Source: Bacteroidales bacterium
GTDB lineage: Bacteria > Bacteroidota > Bacteroidia > Bacteroidales > WCHB1-69
DNA length: 64,000 nucleotides
NCBI GenBank assembly: GCA_017535665.1
Contig: JAFXTS010000015.1
Coordinates: 73,462 to 137,461 of the forward strand
Direction: 5' to 3'
Shown: positions 1-9,771 of the stretch, one piece after another
How positions within the stretch are numbered: the first letter of the stretch is position 1
How the letters are laid out: each line of letters starts with the position of its first letter
Program-made: the position numbers and the translations under genes
Notes under the pieces: generated by a model
What the model was told of the DNA's origin: nothing
The model's database searches: none
What the model saw: the letters and a program-made list of their open reading frames with translations, nothing else

Positions 1-2
1 AC

Positions 3-2330
3 GGTGCAAATATCTTGGCCAACATTTATGACTCTATCGTAGAATATAGCGCTACCCCGTGGGGAAGCAATGACCAGTCGCTCATCTCTAACCCCGACCT
101 CGTTCCTTATGTAACCACCTTTACCAACACATACTCCCCCCAGACCATTTACGACTATTACGGAGTGGTTCCCTACAACAAGACCTTATATCAGCAGTTC
201 GGCGCCCTGTTGAATGGTGATGGCCCGGACGGAGTATACGGTATGTATGGTGCCCCCGGTTCTGTAACCAGTGGTTATAACAAATCAGAAGAGTCGCAGA
301 TTGGTGCTAACGCCAGCCTCTCTCTGACCATCAAAGACCACGACATCAAGTTGGGTTACATCTTTGAAAAACGTGCCGCCCGCTACTTTGGCGTGGCTCC
401 TTACGGCCTCTGGACTTTGATGAGAAGTAGTGCTAACTTCCACATCAGCCAGTTGGATACCGACCATCCTTATATGATTAGCGAAGATACAGTGATGTAT
501 GACCTCCTGTTCGATGGCGACAAACAAACCACTTTCGATAGAAACCTTCGTAAGTCCCTTGGCCTCGACCCCAATGGTACCGATTGGATTGATATCGACA
601 ACATGTCCCCCGACCAGTTCTCTCTGAGCATGTTCTCACCTGAAGAGTTGTTTAACGGTGGTTCCGCATACGTTTCTTACTATGGTTATGACTACACCGG
701 AACAAAGAAATATACGAAGAAAACCGACATCAACGACTTCTTCACTAAGAGAGATGAAAACGGTGACAAACTCTACAACGTGGGTGCCTACGAGCCGGTA
801 TATATGGCTATGTACATCCAGGATAAATTCTCCATCAATACGATGATGTTCAACATCGGTGTTCGTGTTGACCGCTTCGACGCTAACCAGTATGTGTTGA
901 AAGACCCCTACCTCTTCCGTGAAGCTTATCAGGTGGGCGAACTCCGTGGCCAATTCCTCGATGGCAATGGCCACGACATGATTGCCTCTAACGCAGAAGA
1001 TGATTGGGTAGTGTATGTCAACCAGATGGACAAAACCCTTGATCCCGACAACACCAGCATCGTCGGTTACCGTAAAGGTCACAACTGGTATGATGCCAAC
1101 GGTGCTGTGGTGACCGACCCCTCCAGCGTGTTGGGTGCTACGGGTGGTCCTATCTTGAAAAACGCTCTTGATGAGACCGCAGTTTCAAAAGTGGAAGGCG
1201 GTGCATTTGAGAAATACAATCCCGCTTGGTCTGTCATGCCGCGTCTCTCCTTCTCCTTCAACGTGTCAAGCAAGTCCCTCTTCTATGCACATTACAATAT
1301 TATTACGGTTCGTCCGACCGACCTCCGTCTCGACCCGATCAGCTACCTCTGGATTGAGAAACTCGGTCCCAACCAGAACAACGTCATCAACAACCCGCGT
1401 CTGAAACCCTCCAAGAGCATTGACTACGAAATCGGTTTCCGTCAGTTGATTGGTGAAAACTCCGCTATCAGCCTCTCGGCTTACTATTCTGAAAAACGTG
1501 ACCAGGTACAGTGCTACCGTTATACGGGCGCTTATCCCTCCACCTATTATTCATACGATAACATCGACTTTGGTACGGTTCAGGGCTTCACCGTTGGCTA
1601 CGACCTCCGCAGCACCAAGAACGTAACCCTCCGCGCCAGCTATACCCTCCAGTTCGCTAAAGGTACCGGTTCCAGCGAGACCTCCAGCTTGGCCATCATC
1701 CAGTCTGGTCAGCCGAACTTGAGAACCCTCACCAACCTGAGCTTCGACCAGCGTCATAAATTGAGCGCTAACCTCGACTACCGCTTCGGTTACGGTACAG
1801 AGTACAATGGTCCTAAGACCATTAAGCAAACCAAAGACGGTACTGCCAAAGAGATTAACTGGTTAGAGAACTTCGGTGTGAATATCAACTTCTCCGCCGG
1901 TTCAGGTCTCCCGTATAGCCGTTCCAGCAAACCTTACTCTACTATTGTTAGCGCAGGTAAGAGCCAGCTCACGGGTACCATCAACGGTTCCAATATGCCG
2001 TGGATCTTCCAGTGCGATATCCGTATCGACAAGACCTTCGTGCTCGCCCTCAAAAAGGATGAAGAAAGTGGCAAGCCCACCAAGAGAGCTTTCCTCAATA
2101 TCTATCTTGATGTGATGAACCTCTTCAACTTCAAGAATGTAATTTACGTTTATGAATATACCGGTAACGCCAATGATGATGGTTATCTCACCGCTACTGA
2201 GTATCAACAGCAGATTAACTCACAAGTGGATGTCTCTTCCTATACCAACTACTATAGAATGAGAGTTGCTGATCCTTACAACTACACCATGCCTACCCGT
2301 GTTCGTTTAGGTGTTAACTTCTCCTTTTAA
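3..2330 (+). CDS. TonB-dependent receptor, C-terminal part (5' end outside window)
   Basis: This is the 3' part of an outer-membrane TonB-dependent receptor. The frame is open from base 3 without a convincing start, so the signal peptide, any carboxypeptidase-regulatory-like domain and the plug lie upstream of the window. About 775 residues of beta-barrel are visible: alternating aromatic/polar strands, Asp/Asn/Tyr-rich loops, a typical FNVSSKSLFYAHY strand, and the late barrel motif LDVMNLFNFKN. The chain ends in TRVRLGVNFSF; a terminal aromatic residue on the last strand is the usual signal for BAM insertion. It is followed after 22 bp by a large T9SS-type exported protein and then a PorV/PorQ barrel, so the three are probably cotranscribed. 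No SusD partner is present, so a classical polysaccharide-utilisation locus is not supported. The substrate cannot be told from the sequence. Confidence 0.85.
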   Translation, partial: GANILANIYDSIVEYSATPWGSNDQSLISNPDLVPYVTTFTNTYSPQTIYDYYGVVPYNKTLYQQFGALLNGDGPDGVYGMYGAPGSVTSGYNKSEESQIGANASLSLTIKDHDIKLGYIFEKRAARYFGVAPYGLWTLMRSSANFHISQLDTDHPYMISEDTVMYDLLFDGDKQTTFDRNLRKSLGLDPNGTDWIDIDNMSPDQFSLSMFSPEELFNGGSAYVSYYGYDYTGTKKYTKKTDINDFFTKRDENGDKLYNVGAYEPVYMAMYIQDKFSINTMMFNIGVRVDRFDANQYVLKDPYLFREAYQVGELRGQFLDGNGHDMIASNAEDDWVVYVNQMDKTLDPDNTSIVGYRKGHNWYDANGAVVTDPSSVLGATGGPILKNALDETAVSKVEGGAFEKYNPAWSVMPRLSFSFNVSSKSLFYAHYNIITVRPTDLRLDPISYLWIEKLGPNQNNVINNPRLKPSKSIDYEIGFRQLIGENSAISLSAYYSEKRDQVQCYRYTGAYPSTYYSYDNIDFGTVQGFTVGYDLRSTKNVTLRASYTLQFAKGTGSSETSSLAIIQSGQPNLRTLTNLSFDQRHKLSANLDYRFGYGTEYNGPKTIKQTKDGTAKEINWLENFGVNINFSAGSGLPYSRSSKPYSTIVSAGKSQLTGTINGSNMPWIFQCDIRIDKTFVLALKKDEESGKPTKRAFLNIYLDVMNLFNFKNVIYVYEYTGNANDDGYLTATEYQQQINSQVDVSSYTNYYRMRVADPYNYTMPTRVRLGVNFSF

Positions 2331-2352
2331 TTAATCGTAGCAAAAAAATATC

Positions 2353-5300
2353 ATGAATATGAAAAACATAAGTAAGATCTTATTTTTGGCAATCTTGCTG
2401 CTTGCCTCCGGTTCGCTGTCTGCTGAAAAATATAGAGGCTCATCAGCTGTTCCGAAGAGTTTTCAACCGCGTGCAGCATCTACCTGTTTGCCTGCAACGA
2501 ACTCCAATGAGTTGATCGTCAACAATGTGAGAGCTTATCTGGAAACCAACGGTACGATGTGGTTCAACGAAATCGCACAGTATGAGGTGCCTTATGGTTC
2601 TGGTAAGACTTCCATGTTTGCAGCCGCACTTTGGATTGGTGGTAAGGACATCAACGACAACTTGAAATTGGCCGCCGTCCGTTTCCGTCAGAAAGGTGAT
2701 GACTTCTGGACAGGCCCTCTGACCCTGAACGGTGCCTCCGTTACACAGGAGACCTGCGCTGCTTGGGATAAACATTTCAAAATCACCCGTGCTGAGGTGG
2801 AAAACCATATCGCAAATTGGATGAACGCCGACTATGTGATGCCGAACAGCATCCGTAACTGGCCCGCTCATCCTATGGATCTTTCCGCAGGACAGTCCTA
2901 CTACCTCGCCCCCTTCTTCGATTATGATGGCGACGGTGACTACAATCCGGAAAATGGTGACTACCCGTACTACGACTTGGACAATGAACTTTGTCCTTGG
3001 ACCGCTAAAAACCGTGCCCTTGCTGCAGCTGACCAACTTCCCAAAACTCCTGAAGAGAGAATGGGTATCTCTAAAGGTATGGTCTATGCCGACCACGTTT
3101 TGAAAGGTGATGCCACCCTTTACTGGATTTTCAATGATAAGGGAGGTCCTCACACTGAGTCACAAGGCGAACCTATCGGTTTGGAAATCCGTGCCCAGGC
3201 ATTCGGTTTCTCCACCAATGACGAGTTGAACAACATGACCTTCTACTCATACGAGATTATTAACCGTTCTACCTTCGACTTGACGCAGACCTACTTCTCA
3301 CAGTGGGTTGACCCCGACTTGGGTTATGCAGATGACGACTATGTAGGTTGCGATGTTGCCCGTGGTTTGGGTTACTGCTACAATGGTCGTAATATCGATG
3401 GTCAGGGTCTTGTTCAGCACTATGGTTCACAGCCGCCGGCGGTTGGTGTGGACTTCTTCCAAGGTCCTTACCTCGATCCCGATGGTTATGATAACCCTTC
3501 CTTCAACGGTCGTGCTGAATTCGGTCCCACGATGAATGGTAGTTGCGATATCGTAACCCAAGATGGTCAGCTCGGAACCTTCTCATGGGATCCTAATCCG
3601 GATGATGAAGAAGCACATGAGATGATCGAGGATTCTCTCGTCATGATTCGTTCTGAAGCAATCAACGGCGTTAACTTTGGTGATGGTATCAAAGATAACG
3701 AGCGTTTTGGTATGAGAAGATTTGTTTACCACAACAACGACAATTCTGTGGTAGGTGACCCTGACTTAGCTTACGGTTACTACAATATGTTGCGTGGTAT
3801 TTGGGCAGATAACTTGAAGATGAAGTACGGTGGAAATGCTCACCCGCTGAATGGTGCTACTGGTCCCGAATGTGACTTCATGTTCCCGGGTCTCTCCGAT
3901 CCTTGTAATTGGGGTACTATGGGTGTTGTCCCAGATGCTTCTACCTACAACAATTCTGCTGATGGTTGGACTGAAGCTGCCGTAGGAAACGCTCCCGCTG
4001 ACCGCCGTTTCATGCAATCAGCTGGTCCCTTCACCCTCCGTGCTGGTGCTGTCAACTACATCACTGTGGGTATTCCGTGGGCCCGTGCTACCAGCGGTGG
4101 TGCTCAGGCTTCTGTTGATGCTCTGAAAGTCGCTGACGACAAGTGTCAGTCCCTCTTCGAGAACTGCTTTAAAGTTTTGGATGGTCCTGACGCTCCTACG
4201 GTCTATATTGAAGAATTGGAAAACGAACTTATCCTTTATCTCACCAATCTCGAAACCAGCAACAACTTTGCTGAGGGTTACGAAGAAGAAGATCCTACCA
4301 TTCCGGTGGATCGCGTTGATGAAGTCATCACGGTAACCTACGATACCCTCTGGTGCACTATCTCTGGCATTGACACTTTTGTCCTTATGCCTACTGATGT
4401 CTCAACTTTTGACACCATTGAGTATGATAATAAATATCATTTTGAGGGTTATATGATTTATCAGTGCGCCAGCGCAGACGTTAGCGTTACGGATATTGGG
4501 GACTTGAATAAGGTTCGTCTGATTGCGCAATGCGACCTTCAGAATGGTATTTCACAGTTGGTGAATTGGATTCATGATGACGCTATCGGTACTTCCGCAC
4601 CCCATGAAATGGTGAGAGGCGAAGATTTGGGTATTCGCCACTCATACGTCATCACAGAGGATAAATTTGCAACTGTTTCTACACAGCTGGTTAATCACAA
4701 GAAATATTACTTCCTTGTTTTAGCTTACGCACAGAACAACTATTGGCCCTTCTCCATTGAAGAAAATTCAGATAATGGCTTGGTGGGTCAAAAGACTACT
4801 TTCTTGGCAGGCCGTCGTAACATCGGAGACCAGGAGAATAATGGTAGTCCGTACGTGGGTATCCCACATGACCCGACTCCGGAAAATGCTGGTACCGTTG
4901 CCAATTCCGTTTATGGAACTCAGCCGATGATTACCCGTATCGAAGGTCAGGGTAACGGTGGTTTCTATCTGGATATGACAGACGAATGCCGCGATGAAAT
5001 TCTGAAAAACGGCCATATCGACCAGATTACTTACAAAAATGACCATGGTCCAATTAATGTTAAAGTAGTCAACCCGCTTAAGATTCAACCCTTCGATTAC
5101 GTAGTGCGTTTCATTCCCGCTGATACAGCAGAGGTTGATGTTACCCCGGAAGATACATGGGTGCTTGAAGTCGTGGATGAAAATGGCAATGTGAAATTGG
5201 ATTCACTGGGATTCCCCATGCAGTATGAAGCTGAAACCTCCATTTCAGTTAATAATGAGCAACTCTTCTTAGATTTGGGTCTCTCTTTGACCATTTTGAA

Positions 5301-7029
5301 TTATAACTTCGCAATCCATCAGGACAATCTGGCTGACTATGTGGCCCGCTCTGGCGGTTATACGTATAGAAACGTATCCAGCTATTCACAAGTAGATTTT
5401 CTTGGTTCGGAAATCATCTATGCTGATGAAAGTAAGCCTTGGTTAGGTGGTGTTGCCGATAATGAGGGCGACCTTCCGGACAACTGGATTCGTAGTGGTA
5501 TTCAGGAAGCTGGTCCTTGGGATGATCAAGGTGGCCAGAATGGTGTAGAAGATGAATATTCAAAATGGAAAACGGAAGACTTTTTCATGCTAATGCCTGG
5601 AGGTACTATTTCTACGAGTACTTGGACGTCTCGTGGATGGAAAGACCCCGATCAACAGTTTGAAAGTGTTATTAATGGAACATGGGCACCCTACGTGTTG
5701 AGTTCACCTTACTATGGTGGCCCCATGGCTAAATTCATCACTCCGGATAACAACCGTGCTGAAGATGCCGAAGCACCCTCCCCGATGTATTGGGGAGTAG
5801 CAGAAATGGTTACCCAGAACTGGTCTCCTGGTTTCAACCAGACCATGACCAATCTCTATTCCGTGGATATTGTTCTTACACCTGATAAGGAAAAGTGGAC
5901 CAGATGTGTCGTTCTTGAGTCCTGTGATGACCGTACCAAATCTGAAGGCGGTGCCATCTGCCATGAGCCTCGTAAACACGCTTCCGTTGACAAAAACGGT
6001 AATCCTGATGGTACGGGCGAAGGTATGGGCTGGTTCCCGGGTTATGCTATCAATGTGGAGACAGGTGAACGTCTGAACATTATGTTCTCCGAAAACTCCT
6101 CCGATCCCGAAAACAACGGTAACGATATGCTTTTCAACCCCACCAATGTCTTTGCAGTTGATGGTGATGGAAACGCTGTCGAACGTGCCGTTTATGACTA
6201 TTGGTTCGCTAACCGTCCGGATTTGTATAATGATCTTTACTTCAATCCTTGCTGGGGTGGTAAGCATTATGTTTATATCGTTGGTAGCACAGGAAATACC
6301 AATTCCGCCTACTATCGTTCCAATACCGTCAAACGTAACTTTGATAATTCATTTGACTGTGGACCGTACGATGAGGGACAGTGGCTGATGAATAAGTTCA
6401 GTACTTTCACCGGTGTTTCTGATGTAGCTAATCAGCAGCGTATGAACAGGAAGATGCAGTTGTTCAATAATGTGATGTGGACCAGTATTCCTATGCCGGC
6501 TTCTATGCACGAAGATGAATGGCTTTCTAATGAAGCTACGATTAAAATTCGTGTTAGCCGTCCTTACATGCGTTACTCTGCGGGTATGAATCGTGGCCCC
6601 GAGAATGTTCAGAATGACAATTTCCCGATGTATTCCTTTACCACGAAGAACATCGCAGTTCAGCATAATGTTGCCGATATGCACAAGAGCATTCTTGACA
6701 AGATTAACATTGTGCCCAATCCCTACTACGGATACTCCACTTATGAAGGTTCCGCACTGGAGAACTACGTTAAGATTGTCAACCTGCCCACATACGAGGA
6801 TGGTGTTGACGGAGCTGTTACCATCTCCATCTTTACCGTTAGCGGTGTACTCGTTAGAAAACTCACCAAGGGTGGTACTGATACATACGTAGATTGGGAT
6901 TTGAAGAACTCTGCTGCTATCCCGATCGCCAGCGGTATTTACATCATCCATGTGAAAGCTCCTGGCATTGGTGAGAGAACCCTGAAGTTCTTCGCTGCTA
7001 TGCGTCCTACCGACTTGAATGCATTCTAA
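2353..7029 (+). CDS. Large exported protein with T9SS-like C-terminal sorting domain
   Basis: A 1,558-residue protein with an N-terminal signal peptide (Lys/Asn start, Leu-rich core, likely cleavage after SLSA near residue 24). The C-terminal ~108 residues (from about 1451, starting at KINIVPNPYY) show the fold signature of T9SS type A/FlgD-like sorting domains: VPNPY, a strand ending ISIFTVSGVLVRKL, then SGIYIIHVKA and a closing LKFF. Export to the cell surface by the type IX system is therefore inferred. Near residue 195 there is an Asp-rich stretch (YDGDGDYNPENGDYP) like calcium-binding type-3 repeats. The body is rich in Trp, Tyr, Asp and Gly and I recognise no enzyme domain. It sits between the TonB receptor (22 bp) and a PorV/PorQ barrel (33 bp), which may serve as its dedicated partner. 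Start chosen at the first ATG before the signal peptide; a second ATG two codons on is equally possible. Confidence 0.85.
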   Translation: MNMKNISKILFLAILLLASGSLSAEKYRGSSAVPKSFQPRAASTCLPATNSNELIVNNVRAYLETNGTMWFNEIAQYEVPYGSGKTSMFAAALWIGGKDINDNLKLAAVRFRQKGDDFWTGPLTLNGASVTQETCAAWDKHFKITRAEVENHIANWMNADYVMPNSIRNWPAHPMDLSAGQSYYLAPFFDYDGDGDYNPENGDYPYYDLDNELCPWTAKNRALAAADQLPKTPEERMGISKGMVYADHVLKGDATLYWIFNDKGGPHTESQGEPIGLEIRAQAFGFSTNDELNNMTFYSYEIINRSTFDLTQTYFSQWVDPDLGYADDDYVGCDVARGLGYCYNGRNIDGQGLVQHYGSQPPAVGVDFFQGPYLDPDGYDNPSFNGRAEFGPTMNGSCDIVTQDGQLGTFSWDPNPDDEEAHEMIEDSLVMIRSEAINGVNFGDGIKDNERFGMRRFVYHNNDNSVVGDPDLAYGYYNMLRGIWADNLKMKYGGNAHPLNGATGPECDFMFPGLSDPCNWGTMGVVPDASTYNNSADGWTEAAVGNAPADRRFMQSAGPFTLRAGAVNYITVGIPWARATSGGAQASVDALKVADDKCQSLFENCFKVLDGPDAPTVYIEELENELILYLTNLETSNNFAEGYEEEDPTIPVDRVDEVITVTYDTLWCTISGIDTFVLMPTDVSTFDTIEYDNKYHFEGYMIYQCASADVSVTDIGDLNKVRLIAQCDLQNGISQLVNWIHDDAIGTSAPHEMVRGEDLGIRHSYVITEDKFATVSTQLVNHKKYYFLVLAYAQNNYWPFSIEENSDNGLVGQKTTFLAGRRNIGDQENNGSPYVGIPHDPTPENAGTVANSVYGTQPMITRIEGQGNGGFYLDMTDECRDEILKNGHIDQITYKNDHGPINVKVVNPLKIQPFDYVVRFIPADTAEVDVTPEDTWVLEVVDENGNVKLDSLGFPMQYEAETSISVNNEQLFLDLGLSLTILNYNFAIHQDNLADYVARSGGYTYRNVSSYSQVDFLGSEIIYADESKPWLGGVADNEGDLPDNWIRSGIQEAGPWDDQGGQNGVEDEYSKWKTEDFFMLMPGGTISTSTWTSRGWKDPDQQFESVINGTWAPYVLSSPYYGGPMAKFITPDNNRAEDAEAPSPMYWGVAEMVTQNWSPGFNQTMTNLYSVDIVLTPDKEKWTRCVVLESCDDRTKSEGGAICHEPRKHASVDKNGNPDGTGEGMGWFPGYAINVETGERLNIMFSENSSDPENNGNDMLFNPTNVFAVDGDGNAVERAVYDYWFANRPDLYNDLYFNPCWGGKHYVYIVGSTGNTNSAYYRSNTVKRNFDNSFDCGPYDEGQWLMNKFSTFTGVSDVANQQRMNRKMQLFNNVMWTSIPMPASMHEDEWLSNEATIKIRVSRPYMRYSAGMNRGPENVQNDNFPMYSFTTKNIAVQHNVADMHKSILDKINIVPNPYYGYSTYEGSALENYVKIVNLPTYEDGVDGAVTISIFTVSGVLVRKLTKGGTDTYVDWDLKNSAAIPIASGIYIIHVKAPGIGERTLKFFAAMRPTDLNAF

Positions 7030-7062
7030 CAGATTGATTAACTGCAAAAAATATTAGAGACT

Positions 7063-8256
7063 ATGAATAAGTTCCAAAAAACATTAATGATTTGCACGCT
7101 GATTGGCCTCTTTTGTGCTATGTCGGTCAATCTGTATGCTGGTAATAGAGACCGTTCCGGTCAGGCAGGTGCCCAGCACCTTCTGATTGACCCGTGGGCC
7201 CGTTCCACTGGTTGGGGAACCGCCGGTGTTGCCGAAATTCGCGGATTGGAAGCGCTCTATTCCAATGTCGGTGGTTTGGCATTCGTCAACAAAACCGAGC
7301 TGGCCTTCTCTCATACCCGTTACCTCGTTGGTTCAGGTGCTGGTATCGGCATCAGCTCTTTTGCCATCGCTCAGCACTTGCGTTCCACCGATAAGGAAAC
7401 AGGCCGAGTGCGCGACTTCGGTGTCTTGGGTCTGTCCTTCTTCACCATGGGCTTCGGTGCTATTGAGGTGACCTCTGAAGAGTTGCCTGAAGGTAATCAA
7501 GGTACTTTCTCTCCGAAATTGAATTACCTCTGCTTGCATTATTCAAAGAGCTTCAATGAGTATATCCACGGTGGTGTTTCTTTGAAAGTAGTTACCGAAA
7601 CTGGTGCTGACGATGCTAAGGCTACTGGCTTTGCTATCGATGCAGGTGTACAATACCTTACAGGTGCGTACAAGAACTTCAAACTCGGTATCACTTTGAA
7701 GAACATCGGACTTCCGATGCATTACAAAGGTGATGGTCTGGGTGTGAGAGCAGTGGCTAACGACCTCACTTGGGAACAAACCCTTGAAAGCCGTTCCGCT
7801 TCCTACGAGCTTCCCACCATGTTGGTCTTGGGTCTCTCTTACGACTTCCTCATTTGGGGTAAAGAGTATGAAGGATGGTCCAAAGAAGACAAAATGGATG
7901 AGGGCCTGACTCGTGACGATGCCGCTCACAGAATTACCCTCGCTGGTTCATTCACCGCTAACTCTTTCTCAAAGGATATCATCACCATCGGTGCTGAATA
8001 TGCACTTGGTCAGATCTTTATGCTTCGCGCTGGCTATAGCGTTGAGGCTGGTAAAGGTATGTTCAAAGCCGATGAGATGACCACTTGGTACACCGGTCCT
8101 TCACTGGGTGCCACTTTCGGTATTCCGTTGATGAGCAAGAAGAAAATGCAAGAGAAGGGTACAAAGAATCCTCCGAGACTCTATCTTGACTACTCTTATC
8201 GTTTCACGAACCGTTGGGGTGGCAACCACTGTGTTGGCTTGAAACTCGCCCTCTAA
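7063..8256 (+). CDS. PorV/PorQ-family outer-membrane barrel protein
   Basis: A 397-residue outer-membrane protein with a signal peptide (cleavage probably after NLYA near residue 26). The N-terminal motif, DPWARSTGWGTAGVAEIRG followed by ALYSNVGGLAF, matches the PorV/PorQ family, where an Ala-Arg-x-x-Gly-x-Gly turn and an N-x-G/A-G-L-A motif start a FadL-like barrel. The rest is predicted beta strands and the chain ends in a hydrophobic strand, CVGLKLAL. In the type IX system PorV shuttles cargo from the translocon to the attachment complex; other family members are paired with specific cargo. Here it directly follows a large T9SS-type protein, so a role in handling that cargo is a reasonable inference. 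Whether it is true PorV or a paralogue cannot be settled from this window. A strong terminator follows. Confidence 0.82.
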   Translation: MNKFQKTLMICTLIGLFCAMSVNLYAGNRDRSGQAGAQHLLIDPWARSTGWGTAGVAEIRGLEALYSNVGGLAFVNKTELAFSHTRYLVGSGAGIGISSFAIAQHLRSTDKETGRVRDFGVLGLSFFTMGFGAIEVTSEELPEGNQGTFSPKLNYLCLHYSKSFNEYIHGGVSLKVVTETGADDAKATGFAIDAGVQYLTGAYKNFKLGITLKNIGLPMHYKGDGLGVRAVANDLTWEQTLESRSASYELPTMLVLGLSYDFLIWGKEYEGWSKEDKMDEGLTRDDAAHRITLAGSFTANSFSKDIITIGAEYALGQIFMLRAGYSVEAGKGMFKADEMTTWYTGPSLGATFGIPLMSKKKMQEKGTKNPPRLYLDYSYRFTNRWGGNHCVGLKLAL

Positions 8257-8281
8257 CATTCGTTAAACCTTATTATGCTTT

Positions 8282-8319
8282 ACTAAAGAGGCCTCCCGCA
8301 GGCCTCTTTAGTGTTGTTT
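8282..8319 (+). terminator. Rho-independent terminator after the PorV/PorQ gene
   Basis: A perfect 13-bp inverted repeat (arms 8282-8294 and 8300-8312) with a 5-base loop (CCCGC), followed by a T-rich run (GTTGTTTT). It closes the receptor/exported protein/barrel operon and separates it from greA. Confidence 0.93.
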
Positions 8320-8347
8320 TATCATACAGACAATTAAATTTTTTATC

Positions 8348-8821
8348 ATGAGTGAAATTAAATACTATTCTGCCGAAAGCCTCGCCGCACTCAAAGCTGA
8401 ACTGGCACATCTTGAATCTGTTGAACGGCCCCGTATCTCCGCGATGATCGCTGAGGCCCGCGACAAAGGAGACCTCTCCGAAAATGCTGAGTATGACTCT
8501 GCAAAAGAGGCTCAGGGTCTTCTTGAAATGAAAATTGCTAACCTGCAGACTACTATTGCGAATGCCCGTATTCTCGATGAGTCGAAACTGGATACCTCTA
8601 AGGTGCTTCTTTACTCCATAGTGACGGCTAAAGACCTGAAACGAAACAAAGAGTTGGTTTACACCATTGTGCCCGAATCTGAGGCCGATTTCAAGGCGGG
8701 TAAGATTTCTGTCACTTCACCCATCGCAAAGGGCTTTTTGGGCAAAAAAGTGGGCGAAATCGCCGAGGTTCAGGCCCCTGTTGGCATTCTTAAATTCGAA
8801 ATCCTTAATATTACCCGATAA
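8348..8821 (+). CDS. greA: Transcription elongation factor GreA
   Basis: A 157-residue protein, the normal GreA length. The N-terminal half is the antiparallel coiled coil, with the diagnostic tip ARDKGDLSENAEYDSAKE at about residues 37-54. The two acidic tip residues that coordinate the catalytic Mg2+ in RNA polymerase are present (Asp42 and Glu45; Asp41 and Glu44 in E. coli). The C-terminal half is the FKBP-like domain, ending PVGILKFEILNI. GreA enters the secondary channel of backtracked RNA polymerase and stimulates cleavage of the transcript 3' end. It is the first gene of a packed run on the + strand, and its TAA shares a base with the ATG of the next gene. Confidence 0.97.
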   Translation: MSEIKYYSAESLAALKAELAHLESVERPRISAMIAEARDKGDLSENAEYDSAKEAQGLLEMKIANLQTTIANARILDESKLDTSKVLLYSIVTAKDLKRNKELVYTIVPESEADFKAGKISVTSPIAKGFLGKKVGEIAEVQAPVGILKFEILNITR

Positions 8822-9219
8822 TGGATACCATTTTTACCAAAATTATCAAAGGAGAGATCCCTTGCTATAAAATCGCAGAAAACGACCAGTTTTTTGCTTT
8901 CCTTGACATTAACCCGCTGGCAAAAGGTCATACTCTGGTGGTTCCTAAACTCCAAAATGACTATATCTTCGACCTTGAAGATCAGATGCTTGCCGACCTG
9001 ATGGTTTTTGCCAAGAAAGTGGCCAAAGCTATTGAAGCGAATGTGCCTTGCATGCGAATTGGTGTGGCCGTCATCGGTATTGAAGTGCCCCACACCCATA
9101 TTCACCTCGTCCCCATCAACAAGGTCGGCGACCTCAACTTTGCCAATCCGAAATGCCAGCTTTCTTCCGAGGAGATGGCAGAAATTGCAGAGAAAATTTC
9201 AAAATCTGTTCAGTATTAA
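8821..9219 (+). CDS. HIT-family nucleotide hydrolase/transferase
   Basis: A 132-residue histidine-triad protein. The start is typical (TIFTKIIKGEIPCYKI), with the FAFLDINPLAKGHTLVVPK segment that shapes the nucleotide pocket and the catalytic triad HTHIH at residues 91-95, where the middle His is the nucleophile in family members. HIT proteins of this branch hydrolyse phosphoramidates or dinucleoside polyphosphates; the substrate cannot be told here. The segment just before the triad reads AVIGIEVP, where many HinT proteins have an AGQ-type turn. Its start overlaps the greA stop by one base (TAATG), indicating translational coupling. A greA-HIT pairing is common in Bacteroidota. Confidence 0.93.
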   Translation: MDTIFTKIIKGEIPCYKIAENDQFFAFLDINPLAKGHTLVVPKLQNDYIFDLEDQMLADLMVFAKKVAKAIEANVPCMRIGVAVIGIEVPHTHIHLVPINKVGDLNFANPKCQLSSEEMAEIAEKISKSVQY

Positions 9220-9220
9220 T

Positions 9221-9742
9221 ATGTTAAAGAAGATTTCTGAAAACCAGATTACGGGTGTCAAACTCGTCAAGCCCGATGTCACCAAGAAGTATTATCATAT
9301 TGCTTCTGACACCGATATTTTCGCCACCATAGACCTCATCCATGGTCAAGGCTCTTTGGCGCGACTGGAGACGCCGGAAGGTTCTTATACGATTAAGCGT
9401 CAGGGCATTTTCATTCCTTATATCAGCATAAGAAAGGAAAATGATGAAACCGATATCGCTGAACTCTTTCTCGATATCTATGGCAAATCCAGCATCCAAC
9501 TTGATGGATCCGCCCTCTCTTTCAAACCGCTGGCCCTCTGGAAAAACCATTGGGGATGGGTGAATGAGAAAAACCGCCCGGTAATGAAATTTATGCTGAC
9601 CATTTCAGGACAAGAACGTGGAGATATTGAATTCTCTAAAGACTTCTTCTATTTCCAAAATCTTGAGCTTTTGGCAGCCCTCGGCGGTTATCTTCTGCTT
9701 CAGTTAGAAGATGAATTAACCCGTTTATCTGAAAACAAATAA
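9221..9742 (+). CDS. Conserved hypothetical protein, beta-rich, 173 aa
   Basis: The start is taken at the ATG one base after the HIT gene stop. The frame stays open further upstream, but that part lies inside the HIT gene and looks like shadow translation. The 173-residue product has no signal peptide or membrane segment. It reads as successive beta strands (FATIDLIHGQGSLARLETP, YTIKRQGIFIPYISI, FLDIYGKSSIQL) followed by a C-terminal helix rich in Leu/Glu. The strand pattern around a charged core recalls tubby/LURP-one-like barrels, but that is only a fold impression and no function is assigned. It is cotranscribed with greA and the HIT gene. Confidence 0.8.
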   Translation: MLKKISENQITGVKLVKPDVTKKYYHIASDTDIFATIDLIHGQGSLARLETPEGSYTIKRQGIFIPYISIRKENDETDIAELFLDIYGKSSIQLDGSALSFKPLALWKNHWGWVNEKNRPVMKFMLTISGQERGDIEFSKDFFYFQNLELLAALGGYLLLQLEDELTRLSENK

Positions 9743-9771
9743 TCGACCAACATATCCATAAATCTTTGAAT

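Noticed and set aside
3..8256. Polysaccharide-utilisation locus (SusC/SusD)
   Set aside because: No SusD lipoprotein, glycosidase or regulator is present; the second gene is a T9SS-type exported protein instead.
9008..9220. N-terminal extension of the 173-residue unknown protein
   Set aside because: The extra frame is inside the HIT gene and reads as Arg/Pro/Ser-rich shadow sequence; the ATG at 9221 follows the HIT stop directly.
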